This document shows, one piece after another, positions 1 through 6,987 of a stretch of 24,443 nt of DNA. Each line of letters starts with the position of its first letter. The stretch's first letter is position 1. The notes beneath the pieces were generated by a model. The model was not told where the DNA came from. It ran no database searches and saw nothing but the letters and a program-made list of their open reading frames with translations. Both the position numbers and the translations under genes were made by a program. Origin of the DNA: Firmicutes bacterium UBA993 (GTDB taxonomy: Bacteria > Bacillota > Dethiobacteria > DTU022); the NCBI GenBank assembly GCA_002292015.1, contig DBBD01000024.1:1-24443 (forward strand), given 5' to 3'.

Positions 1-105
1 AAAGGCGAGCCCTCTTCCGTTGCGCAGCTGAATCGGGAGGAACTGCACCGGGTTGACGAAAAGCTGCTTGCAGGGGAAGATGATCACACGGCTTATCCGG
101 CGTAA
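1..105 (+). CDS. C-terminal end of an unidentified protein (partial)
   Basis: Frame 1 is open from the first base of the window and ends in TAA at 103-105, giving the last 34 residues of a protein whose start lies upstream. The tail is hydrophilic and acidic (it contains GEDDHTAYPA) and shows no motif that I recognise. It runs in the same direction as ilvE, whose start lies 93 bases downstream. It could be the preceding gene of the branched-chain cluster (leuA or ilvC, for example), but nothing in the visible residues supports that. Confidence 0.5.
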   Translation, partial: KGEPSSVAQLNREELHRVDEKLLAGEDDHTAYPA

Positions 106-135
106 CAGCAGATCTGCGGAAAACAACCGGGTTTC

Positions 136-154
136 GCCCCTTTGAGCGAGGGGC
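136..154 (+). terminator. Short stem-loop with downstream T-rich run (possible terminator or attenuator)
   Basis: A perfect 6-bp stem (GCCCCT at 136-141, AGGGGC at 149-154) encloses a 7-nt loop. A T-rich stretch (ATATTTTTCT, 161-170) follows about six bases later. It lies between the partial upstream gene and ilvE, so it may end the upstream transcript or act as a weak attenuator. The stem is short and the T run is not immediately adjacent. The gap is far too small for a complete T-box leader. Confidence 0.3.
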
Positions 155-198
155 ATGTTGATATTTTTCTATACCTAAAAGAAAAGGGGTGCCGGCTA

Positions 199-1074
199 AT
201 GGGCAGATTAATCTACCTGAATGGCAAAATGGTTCCGGATCATGAAGCGGTAATCTCGGTATTCGATCACGGTTTGCTTTACGGAGATGGGATTTTTGAA
301 GGGATTAGGGCGTACAACGGCAGGGTGTTTCGGCTTGTTGAGCATATACGAAGGCTCTACGAATCAGCCCACTCACTTATGCTGACGATCCCCCTAAACC
401 AGAATGAAATGATCCAGGCGGTTGTAGATACGGTTAATGCCAACAAGCTGCGTGACGCCTATATTCGTCTCGTGGTGACCAGGGGGGTCGGCGACCTGGG
501 GATGGACCCCCGCAAGTGCAAGCAGGCACAGGTTTTTATCATCGCCGACAAGATCGCCCTTTTCCCGGAGGAGCTTTACGATAAAGGGCTGGAGGTGATT
601 ACAGTGGCTACCCGCCAGAATATAGCCGAAGCGCTTGAGCCGAAAATCAAGTCACTTAATTACCTGAATAATATCTTTGCCAAGATGGAGGCTAACCGGG
701 CCGGCGTACTTGAAGCGCTGATGATGACCAACCAGGGATATATCTGTGAGGGCACTGGAGATAATGTTTTTATTTATCGCCGCGGGGAGCTATTGACTCC
801 CCCCTCTTACTTAGGGATTTTGGAGGGAATTACCCGGGAAGTGATAATTGAACTTGCTGCCGGAGAGGGGATCCCTTTAAGAGAAGCGCCGTTTACCCGT
901 CATGACCTTTATGTCGCCGACGAGTGCTTTTTGACCGGGACTGCCGCGGAAGTAATTCCAGTAATTGAGGTCGATCAACGGCTAATCGGCGCGGGTAAAC
1001 CCGGACCACTCACTAAACGGATGATTACGTTGTTCAGGGAACTGACCCAGAACGAAGGAACCCCGCTTGATTAA
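199..1074 (+). CDS. ilvE: Branched-chain amino acid aminotransferase
   Basis: PLP-dependent fold-type IV (class IV) aminotransferase of 291 residues. It exchanges amino groups between glutamate and the 2-oxo acids of leucine, isoleucine and valine, the last step of their synthesis, in the cytoplasm. The N-terminus MGRLIYLNGKMVP and the GLLYGDGIFEGIR segment are typical of the family. The PLP lysine is K151 in KIKSLNYLNN, followed by the CEGTGDNVF motif around E184. I chose ATG 199 because AAAAGGGGTG (184-193) provides a ribosome binding site and the family normally starts here. An in-frame TTG at 142 would add 19 unlike residues. It heads a same-strand run with ilvD, ilvB, ilvN, leuC and leuD. 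A D-amino acid aminotransferase or ADC lyase would share the fold, but the context and the YLNN motif favour IlvE. Confidence 0.93.
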   Translation: MGRLIYLNGKMVPDHEAVISVFDHGLLYGDGIFEGIRAYNGRVFRLVEHIRRLYESAHSLMLTIPLNQNEMIQAVVDTVNANKLRDAYIRLVVTRGVGDLGMDPRKCKQAQVFIIADKIALFPEELYDKGLEVITVATRQNIAEALEPKIKSLNYLNNIFAKMEANRAGVLEALMMTNQGYICEGTGDNVFIYRRGELLTPPSYLGILEGITREVIIELAAGEGIPLREAPFTRHDLYVADECFLTGTAAEVIPVIEVDQRLIGAGKPGPLTKRMITLFRELTQNEGTPLD

Positions 1075-1132
1075 CTGTCTGGTCTAATAAATATTCAGTA
1101 TCTTTAGGGTTTGGGAGAGGAGGAGACCTATA

Positions 1133-2818
1133 ATGCGTAGTTACCAAGTTCTAAAAGGGGCTGACCGAGCGCCGCATCGATCACTCTTCAAAGCTGCTGG
1201 TTTCCATCCCGCGGAGCTGGAACGCCCGCTAATCGGGATTGTCAACTCGGCGAATGAAATCGTTCCCGGCCACACACAGCTAAAGCTGATCGCCGAAGCG
1301 GTCAAAGCGGGCGTGAGGATGAATGGCGGAACCCCGATCGAGTTTTCAACAATCGCCATCTGCGACGGCATATCGATGAATCATATCGGAATGCACTATT
1401 CTTTGCCCAGCCGTGAAGTGGTGGCTGACAGTGTTGAGTTGATGGCCGAGGCTCACTGCTTTGATGCTCTGGTTTTGATCCCCAACTGTGATAAAATTAC
1501 ACCGGGGATGATGATGGCCGCAGCCAGGCTAGATTTACCGACTGTTCTGGTTAGCGGGGGGCCGATGATGGCTGGATGGCGGCATGGTGAAAAAATAGAT
1601 TTGAGCTCTGTTTTTGAGGCTGTCGGTGCATTGAAAGGTGGCCGGATCACTGAAGCGGAGTTGCTGGATATTGAGGATAATGCCTGCCCCGGTTGTGGCT
1701 GCTGTGCCGGTATGTTCACGGCGAACTCAATGAATTGCCTGGCCGAAGCTATTGGTTTAGCACTGCCAGGCAACGGAACGATCCCGGCTATCCATTCAGA
1801 GCGGCTCATCTTAGCAAAAGAGGCTGGTATCAAAGTAGTTGATTTGGTTCGCAGCAAGATTACAGCCGGGCAGATCATGACAGCGAGGGCTTTCGAAAAC
1901 GCCCTAGCTGTGGATATGGCTCTAGGCTGCTCTACGAATGTTTTGATTCACCTGACTGCTATAGCCCATGAAAGGGGTTACCGCATTGATTTAAACCGGG
2001 TCAACGAGATCAGCAGGAAAACCCCCCAACTTTGCCTATTGAGTCCGGCCGGATCAGATCGGATCGAAGATTTGCACCGTGCCGGAGGGGTTGGCGCGGT
2101 TATGAAAGAGCTTTTGGAAGCAAAACTGATAGATGGTGAGCTGATCACCGTTACCGGTAAAAAAGTGGCTGAGAACGTTTCTGACAAAGTAGTTCGTGAT
2201 CGAAAGGTGATCAGTTCAGTCACAGAACCGTTTCGCTGCGAAGGAGGCCTGGCAGTTTTATTCGGTAACCTGGCCCCTGACGGCGGGGTGGTTAAACAGG
2301 GAGCAGTTTCGGAGAAGATGCAGTGTTTTCAAGGCACGGCCAGAGTTTTTAATAATGAGGAAGCTGCAGTAGAGGCCATCGGCAGCGGGTTAATCGAAGC
2401 CGGTAACGTAGTGGTGATCCGCTATGAGGGTCCGCGCGGAGGGCCAGGATTCCGCGAGATGCTCGCTCCCACAGCGGCACTTGCCGGTATGGGGTTAGAT
2501 GAAGACGTGGCACTGATTACCGATGGACGTTTTTCGGGAGCCACCCGTGGTGCTGCGATTGGGCATATCTCTCCCGAAGCTGCGGCCGGTGGGATGATCG
2601 CCCTGGTGGAGGAGGGAGACCGGATTGCGATTGATTTGCCGAACCGCAGGCTTGACCTGTTGGTGGATACAGAGGAGCTTAAGAGGCGTCGTGTTCGGCT
2701 CAAAACGCCTGAACCTAAAATCGCACATGGTTATCTGAAACGCTATGTCGCCCTCGTTTCTTCGGCTGCTTCAGGCGCCGTTCTTGACGAGGATGTTGCT
2801 GAAATGAAGGGTGATTAA
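1133..2818 (+). CDS. ilvD: Dihydroxy-acid dehydratase
   Basis: Fe-S dehydratase of 561 residues, the usual length. It converts 2,3-dihydroxy-isovalerate and 2,3-dihydroxy-3-methylvalerate to the 2-oxo acids that IlvE then aminates. Visible signatures are NCDKITPGM (C119), CPGCGCCAGMFTANSMNCL (C185, C188, C190, C191) and DGRFSGATRG near the C-terminus. The N-terminal NEIVPGH segment has no cysteine where the plant/cyanobacterial 2Fe-2S enzymes have one. The protein therefore resembles the E. coli-type, oxygen-sensitive 4Fe-4S class, with C119 and C191 as probable ligands (by family analogy). The start has a strong GGAGG at 1119-1123, nine bases before ATG. The TAA stop shares one base with the ilvB start (TAATG), which suggests translational coupling. 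Confidence 0.96.
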   Translation: MRSYQVLKGADRAPHRSLFKAAGFHPAELERPLIGIVNSANEIVPGHTQLKLIAEAVKAGVRMNGGTPIEFSTIAICDGISMNHIGMHYSLPSREVVADSVELMAEAHCFDALVLIPNCDKITPGMMMAAARLDLPTVLVSGGPMMAGWRHGEKIDLSSVFEAVGALKGGRITEAELLDIEDNACPGCGCCAGMFTANSMNCLAEAIGLALPGNGTIPAIHSERLILAKEAGIKVVDLVRSKITAGQIMTARAFENALAVDMALGCSTNVLIHLTAIAHERGYRIDLNRVNEISRKTPQLCLLSPAGSDRIEDLHRAGGVGAVMKELLEAKLIDGELITVTGKKVAENVSDKVVRDRKVISSVTEPFRCEGGLAVLFGNLAPDGGVVKQGAVSEKMQCFQGTARVFNNEEAAVEAIGSGLIEAGNVVVIRYEGPRGGPGFREMLAPTAALAGMGLDEDVALITDGRFSGATRGAAIGHISPEAAAGGMIALVEEGDRIAIDLPNRRLDLLVDTEELKRRRVRLKTPEPKIAHGYLKRYVALVSSAASGAVLDEDVAEMKGD

Positions 2819-4512
2819 TGATGAAGGAAAAAATGCTTAAAGGCTCAGCGATGATCCTTAAAGCGTTGGAGCTTGAGGGTGTCGACCAGGTTTTCGGCTA
2901 TCCCGGGGGAGCGGTTTTGTCACTCTACAACCAGCTTTACGACTCTTCGCTGAAACATCTCCTGGTGCGGCACGAACAGGCGGCAGTCCATGCTGCCGAC
3001 GGCTACGCCAGGGTAACCGGTCAACCCGGAGTGGTCTTTGCCACCTCAGGACCAGGAGCAACTAACCTGGTAACCGGGATAGCCACTGCCTACATGGATT
3101 CTGTTCCCCTTGTGTTGATCACGGGACAGGTAGCCAGCCGGTTTATCGGTACTGATGCTTTTCAGGAAGCCGACATTACCGGGATTACATTGCCAATCAC
3201 AAAACACAATTACCTGGTAAAAGATATTAAGGAATTGCCTTTTATCCTAAGTGAAGCTTTTTATCTCGCTTCGACCGGCCGGCGCGGGCCGGTGTTGATC
3301 GATATACCAAAGGACGTTTTTGACCAGGAAGCCCCTTTTGCTTATGATCAAAAATGCCATATTGCCGGCTATAATCCCACTTACTCAGGACATGCGGGCC
3401 AGGTTAACCGGGCAGTCAAAGAGATTCGTGATGCCCGCAGACCAGTAATATTTGGCGGCGGAGGCTTGATCAGGTCCAGTGCAGATCAGGCTTTACGAGA
3501 ATTGGCCGAGACAGCTAAGATTCCGGTGATTTTATCGCTGATGGGTCTTGGCGCTTTTCCCGGCGATAATGGTCTTTTCCTGGGGATGCCCGGCATGCAC
3601 GGCAGTGTAGCCGCTAACTATGCGCTAACCGAAACCGACCTGATTATTGCAGCCGGTGTGAGATTTGATGACCGGGTAACTGGGAAACTTGACAGCTTTG
3701 CAGAGAAGGCGAAGATCATCCACATTGATATTGACCCGGCTGAAATCGGTAAAAACGTCATGGCAGACATTCCGATCGTTGGAGATGTGCGCCTGGTTTT
3801 GGAAGATCTGCTGCGCAAGTTAAAGCCTGGTGATACCGGCAAGTGGTTGAAGCAGATTGAAAGCTGGCAGGAAAAATATCCGTTGCCGCTAGGTTCAAAA
3901 AAGGTAGAGCGCGGACTGCTGCCGCAATTTGTAATAAGGGAGCTTAGCCGTCTCTCCGAGCCGAATACAATAGTTGCCACTGATGTCGGACAGCATCAGA
4001 TGTGGACTGCCCAGCATTTTATCGTCCGTACGCCGAAAAGGTTTTTAACCTCCGGAGGCTTAGGAACAATGGGTTACGGTTTTCCGGCAGCTATCGGTGC
4101 CCGCTTCGCTGCTCCCGAACACCGAGTGCTTTGTATCACCGGGGACGGTAGTTTTCAGATGAATATCCAAGAGTTGGCGACCGTGGTCAACAATAACCTT
4201 GATCTTACCATCGCATTGATTAACAACCGATCTTTGGGTATGGTCCGCCAGTGGCAGGAATTCTTTTACGAAAAACGCTACTCTCATACCTTGTTGGCCG
4301 AAAGCCCCGATTTTGTAAAAGTTGCCGAGGCTTACGGGGTTAAAGCGCTGCGTGCGGTCACTGAAGAAGAAGCTACGCGAGCGATTGAAGAGGCCTACCA
4401 GTTGAAAGGTCCTGTTTTGATTGACTTTGTTGTTAACCCTGGGGAAAATGTATATCCAATGGTTGCACCTAATCATCCGATTAATCAAATCATAACCGGA
4501 GGAGATCTGTAA
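2818..4512 (+). CDS. ilvB: Acetolactate synthase, large (catalytic) subunit
   Basis: Thiamin diphosphate (ThDP)-dependent acetohydroxyacid synthase of 564 residues. It condenses pyruvate with pyruvate or 2-oxobutyrate, the first committed step of valine/leucine and isoleucine synthesis. The N-terminal pyrimidine-binding domain has GYPGGAVLSLY (28-38), the catalytic glutamate E53 in RHEQAAVHAADGYAR, and SGPGATN. The central domain carries the FAD/Rossmann-like region. The C-terminal domain has the ThDP/Mg motif beginning GDGS (442-445) and ending in an NN pair, then GMVRQWQ. The start ATG 2818 overlaps the ilvD stop by one base. A second ATG follows immediately at 2821, and AAGGGTGA just upstream serves either. 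The stop overlaps the ilvN start in the same way, so a holoenzyme with IlvN is expected. Confidence 0.96.
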   Translation: MMKEKMLKGSAMILKALELEGVDQVFGYPGGAVLSLYNQLYDSSLKHLLVRHEQAAVHAADGYARVTGQPGVVFATSGPGATNLVTGIATAYMDSVPLVLITGQVASRFIGTDAFQEADITGITLPITKHNYLVKDIKELPFILSEAFYLASTGRRGPVLIDIPKDVFDQEAPFAYDQKCHIAGYNPTYSGHAGQVNRAVKEIRDARRPVIFGGGGLIRSSADQALRELAETAKIPVILSLMGLGAFPGDNGLFLGMPGMHGSVAANYALTETDLIIAAGVRFDDRVTGKLDSFAEKAKIIHIDIDPAEIGKNVMADIPIVGDVRLVLEDLLRKLKPGDTGKWLKQIESWQEKYPLPLGSKKVERGLLPQFVIRELSRLSEPNTIVATDVGQHQMWTAQHFIVRTPKRFLTSGGLGTMGYGFPAAIGARFAAPEHRVLCITGDGSFQMNIQELATVVNNNLDLTIALINNRSLGMVRQWQEFFYEKRYSHTLLAESPDFVKVAEAYGVKALRAVTEEEATRAIEEAYQLKGPVLIDFVVNPGENVYPMVAPNHPINQIITGGDL

Positions 4513-5006
4513 TGAAGCATGTTTTAGCAATCTTGGTTGAAAACAAAGCCGGCGCCCTGACGAGAATCTCCGGTCTCTTCAGCAGGCGTGGGTTCAATAT
4601 TGAAAACATTGCTGTTGGTGAAACGGTAACGCCCGGTATCGCCAGGATGACGATCACCGTGGAGGGCAGTGATCCGGTTATTGAGCAGGTAATGAAGCAG
4701 CTACACAAGCTGGTCAACGTGCTGAAAGTCAGTAATCTGTCGAAAGAGCCATCGGTAATGCGTGAACTGGTGCTGATCAAGGTTAGGGCGGAGACTGGTA
4801 GTCGCAGTGATATCCAGCAGATCGTGGAGACATTCAGGGGTAAAGTAGTGGATGTTTCTCCTGACTCGATGATTATTGAGGTAACTGGCACAGAAGACAA
4901 AATCGAAGCGATAAAAATGATGCTTGACCATTTTGGCATCAGGGAAATCGTGCGCACCGGTAAAGTAGCCCTGCTTAGGGGAGCGAAAATAACCCGGGAG
5001 GCCTAG
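4512..5006 (+). CDS. ilvN: Acetolactate synthase, small regulatory subunit
   Basis: Regulatory subunit of acetohydroxyacid synthase, 164 residues. It stimulates IlvB and confers feedback inhibition by valine. An N-terminal ACT domain (about 3-77) begins HVLAILVENKAGALTRISGLF and includes N11, G14 and N29, positions that match the valine-site residues of E. coli IlvH. The C-terminal ALS_ss-type domain follows (about 85-160). Length and both domains are normal. The ribosome binding site GGAGGAG (4498-4504) lies inside the end of ilvB, and the start overlaps the ilvB stop by one base. Conservation of the ACT residues suggests the enzyme is still valine-sensitive (inference). Confidence 0.95.
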   Translation: MKHVLAILVENKAGALTRISGLFSRRGFNIENIAVGETVTPGIARMTITVEGSDPVIEQVMKQLHKLVNVLKVSNLSKEPSVMRELVLIKVRAETGSRSDIQQIVETFRGKVVDVSPDSMIIEVTGTEDKIEAIKMMLDHFGIREIVRTGKVALLRGAKITREA

Positions 5007-5079
5007 GGTAATTGAGGTTTTAGGTCAAGGTAGCGGCTTTTTAACAAGGGAAAAGCTATTTGAAGAAAGAGGACGAAAT

Positions 5080-6366
5080 ATGAACAAAGATCATTTACAA
5101 AAACATGGTTCAACAATGGTAGAAAAAATACTGGCGGCAAAGGCCGGTCAGGCAAGAGTGTCGCCTGGCGATCTGGTAATGATTAAAGTTGACTTGGCGC
5201 TTGGCAATGATGTGACCGCACCGGTCGCGATCAGGGAATTCGAACGTATCGGTTTTAAACGGGTCTATAATCCTGATTTAATAGTGCTGGTTCCCGATCA
5301 CTTTACTCCAAACAAGGATATTGCATCTGCCGAACAGGTCCAAATTGTACGTCGTTTTGCCGAACAGCACGGTATCAAGCATTTTTACGATGTGGGGCGG
5401 ATGGGCATCGAGCATGCTCTTCTTCCCGAAAAAGGGTTAGTCTGGCCAGGTGCGGTGATCATTGGTGCCGACTCCCACACGTGTACTTATGGTGCGCTTG
5501 GCGCTTTTGCGACAGGGGTTGGCAGCACAGACCTGGCTGCGGCAATGGCGATCGGCGAAACCTGGTTCAAAGTGCCAGGTACGACTCGATTTGAGTATCA
5601 CGGTTTTCTCCCGCCATGGGTGAGCGGAAAAGACCTGATTCTCTACACGATTGGCAAGATCGGGGTCGAGGGAGCTCGCTATCAGGCGATGGAGTTTGCC
5701 GGACCGGTTATAGACAAGTTAGGAATAGACGGTAGAATGACCATGGCCAACATGGCTATAGAGGCAGGAGCCAAATGCGGCTATATCCAGCCCGATCAGA
5801 TCACTTTTGATTATCTTAAAGATCGGGTTACCCGTCCCTATTATCCGGTCTATAGCGACCAGGATGCTGTCTATGCAAAAACCATTAGTTATGTGGTGAG
5901 TGACTTAGAACCGCAGATCGCCTTCCCTCCTTCGCCCGACAATGTTTTTCCGGTTTCAGAGGCCCAAAATATTGTTTTGGATCAGGTGGTTATCGGATCC
6001 TGCACAAACGGGCGTATCGATGATTTACGGGTAGCAGCAGCGATCCTGAAGGGTAAAAAGGTGCATCCAAAAACAAGACTTCTGGTAATTCCTGCCACGC
6101 AAGAAATTTATGGTACTGCGCTGGAGGAGGGGTTGCTGAAAATATTTGTCGATGCCGAAGCGGCAGTTAGTACCCCAACCTGTGGTCCCTGCCTCGGTGG
6201 GCATATGGGGATCTTGGCCAAGGGTGAGGTAGCGCTCTCCACAACCAACCGTAACTTTGTCGGACGCATGGGTCACCCGGAAAGTGAGGTCTATCTATGC
6301 AGCCCGGCAGTAGCTGCCGCTTCTGCGGTGGCTGGCAGGATTGTCCACCCAGAGGAGGTAATCTGA
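5080..6366 (+). CDS. leuC: 3-isopropylmalate dehydratase, large subunit
   Basis: Aconitase-superfamily large subunit of 428 residues, matching the shorter archaeal/Clostridia-type LeuC (about 420 residues). With LeuD it isomerises 2-isopropylmalate to 3-isopropylmalate in leucine synthesis. The 4Fe-4S ligands are C308 in IGSCTNGR and C368/C371 in TCGPCLGG. GADSHTCTYGALG (129-141) is the substrate/cluster-region signature. Compared with the usual family start (TMVEKILAAKAG here) there are about 12 extra N-terminal residues. ATG 5080 has an AGAGGA ribosome binding site, whereas the internal ATG at 5116 has none, so 5080 is preferred. The stop overlaps leuD by one base (TGATG). Homoaconitase or methyl-malate dehydratase activity cannot be excluded from sequence alone, but the ilv neighbours favour leucine. 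Confidence 0.92.
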   Translation: MNKDHLQKHGSTMVEKILAAKAGQARVSPGDLVMIKVDLALGNDVTAPVAIREFERIGFKRVYNPDLIVLVPDHFTPNKDIASAEQVQIVRRFAEQHGIKHFYDVGRMGIEHALLPEKGLVWPGAVIIGADSHTCTYGALGAFATGVGSTDLAAAMAIGETWFKVPGTTRFEYHGFLPPWVSGKDLILYTIGKIGVEGARYQAMEFAGPVIDKLGIDGRMTMANMAIEAGAKCGYIQPDQITFDYLKDRVTRPYYPVYSDQDAVYAKTISYVVSDLEPQIAFPPSPDNVFPVSEAQNIVLDQVVIGSCTNGRIDDLRVAAAILKGKKVHPKTRLLVIPATQEIYGTALEEGLLKIFVDAEAAVSTPTCGPCLGGHMGILAKGEVALSTTNRNFVGRMGHPESEVYLCSPAVAAASAVAGRIVHPEEVI

Positions 6367-6869
6367 TGATTTTAGAAGGAACTGTTTGGGTCTTTGGTGA
6401 CAACATTGATACAGATGCTATAATTGCAGCCCGCTATCTGAGCACAATTGTGCCCGAAGAACTGGCTGAACACCTGATGGAAGACATCTGGCCGGAGTTT
6501 CCCAGGCTCATCAAGCCAGGTGATTTGATCGTTGCCGGCAGCAATTTTGGTTGCGGCAGCTCTCGTGAACATGCCCCCCTGGCGATTAAAGGGGCCGGGA
6601 TATCCTGCGTGGTAGCGCGCAGTTTTGCCCGTATCTTTTACCGTAATGCCATCAATATCGGCCTGCCAATCCTTGAGTGCGAGGAAGGACTCGATACGCT
6701 AAGGTCTGGCATGGATAGGCTGCAGGTGGATCTCGGACAAGGCCTGGTAACTAATGTGCAAAATGGGGATATATACCACTCAGCGCCTTTCCCCCCGTTT
6801 ATGCAGGAGTTGATTGAGCGCGGCGGACTGGTTGCATATGTGAAAGCCAAGTTTGGCGTTAAATACTGA
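6366..6869 (+). CDS. leuD: 3-isopropylmalate dehydratase, small subunit
   Basis: Small (swivelling-domain) subunit of isopropylmalate isomerase, 167 residues, the normal size for the stand-alone type. The N-terminal GDNIDTDAIIAARYL (11-25) and GSNFGCGSSREHAP (58-71) are the family signatures. The start ATG 6366 overlaps the leuC stop and has GAGGAGGTAA (6352-6361) upstream. Starting further upstream in this frame would give residues unlike the family. It is the last gene of the branched-chain cluster. leuA and leuB, also required for the leucine branch, are not downstream, because an unrelated EF-G gene follows after about 118 bases. Confidence 0.94.
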   Translation: MILEGTVWVFGDNIDTDAIIAARYLSTIVPEELAEHLMEDIWPEFPRLIKPGDLIVAGSNFGCGSSREHAPLAIKGAGISCVVARSFARIFYRNAINIGLPILECEEGLDTLRSGMDRLQVDLGQGLVTNVQNGDIYHSAPFPPFMQELIERGGLVAYVKAKFGVKY

Positions 6870-6886
6870 AAAGCCTAAACAAGCTA

Positions 6887-6915
6887 TTGTTCATTTGCAT
6901 TTTTTTGGCGATAAT
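6887..6915 (+). promoter_or_regulatory. Candidate sigma-A promoter of the EF-G-2 gene
   Basis: TTGTTC (-35, 6887-6892) and GATAAT (-10, 6910-6915) are separated by exactly 17 bases in the leuD/EF-G gap, about 70 bases before the EF-G ATG. Both boxes are close to consensus and the spacing is optimal, so the EF-G paralogue can be transcribed independently of the ilv-leu cluster. The promoter is inferred from sequence only. Confidence 0.55.
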
Positions 6916-6987
6916 AGTAGGGTGTGAACGGCTATTATAAGGTAACCCGTTACTTTTTAAGGTCGGGTGAGTTTAGGAGGTAGAGGC

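Noticed and set aside
142..198. TTG-started N-terminal extension of IlvE
   Set aside because: The 19 extra residues do not resemble the family, and the ribosome binding site sits just before ATG 199.
105..198. T-box riboswitch before ilvE
   Set aside because: The 93-base gap cannot hold a T-box leader and no T-box core (AGGGTGGNACCGCG-like) is present.
2422..2728. Long antisense open frames inside ilvD (and similar ones inside EF-G, serS and argS)
   Set aside because: They lie opposite strongly conserved coding sequence, lack ribosome binding sites and have serine/arginine-rich composition typical of shadow frames.
5007..5079. Terminator or attenuator between ilvN and leuC
   Set aside because: The only pairing (GCTTTT/AAAAGC) is weak and A/T rich without a suitable T tract, so leuCD probably continues the transcript.
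6297..6365. Upstream extension of LeuD overlapping the end of leuC
   Set aside because: It would be read in another frame of leuC and adds cysteine-rich residues foreign to LeuD. The TGATG overlap at 6366 with a good ribosome binding site is the natural start.
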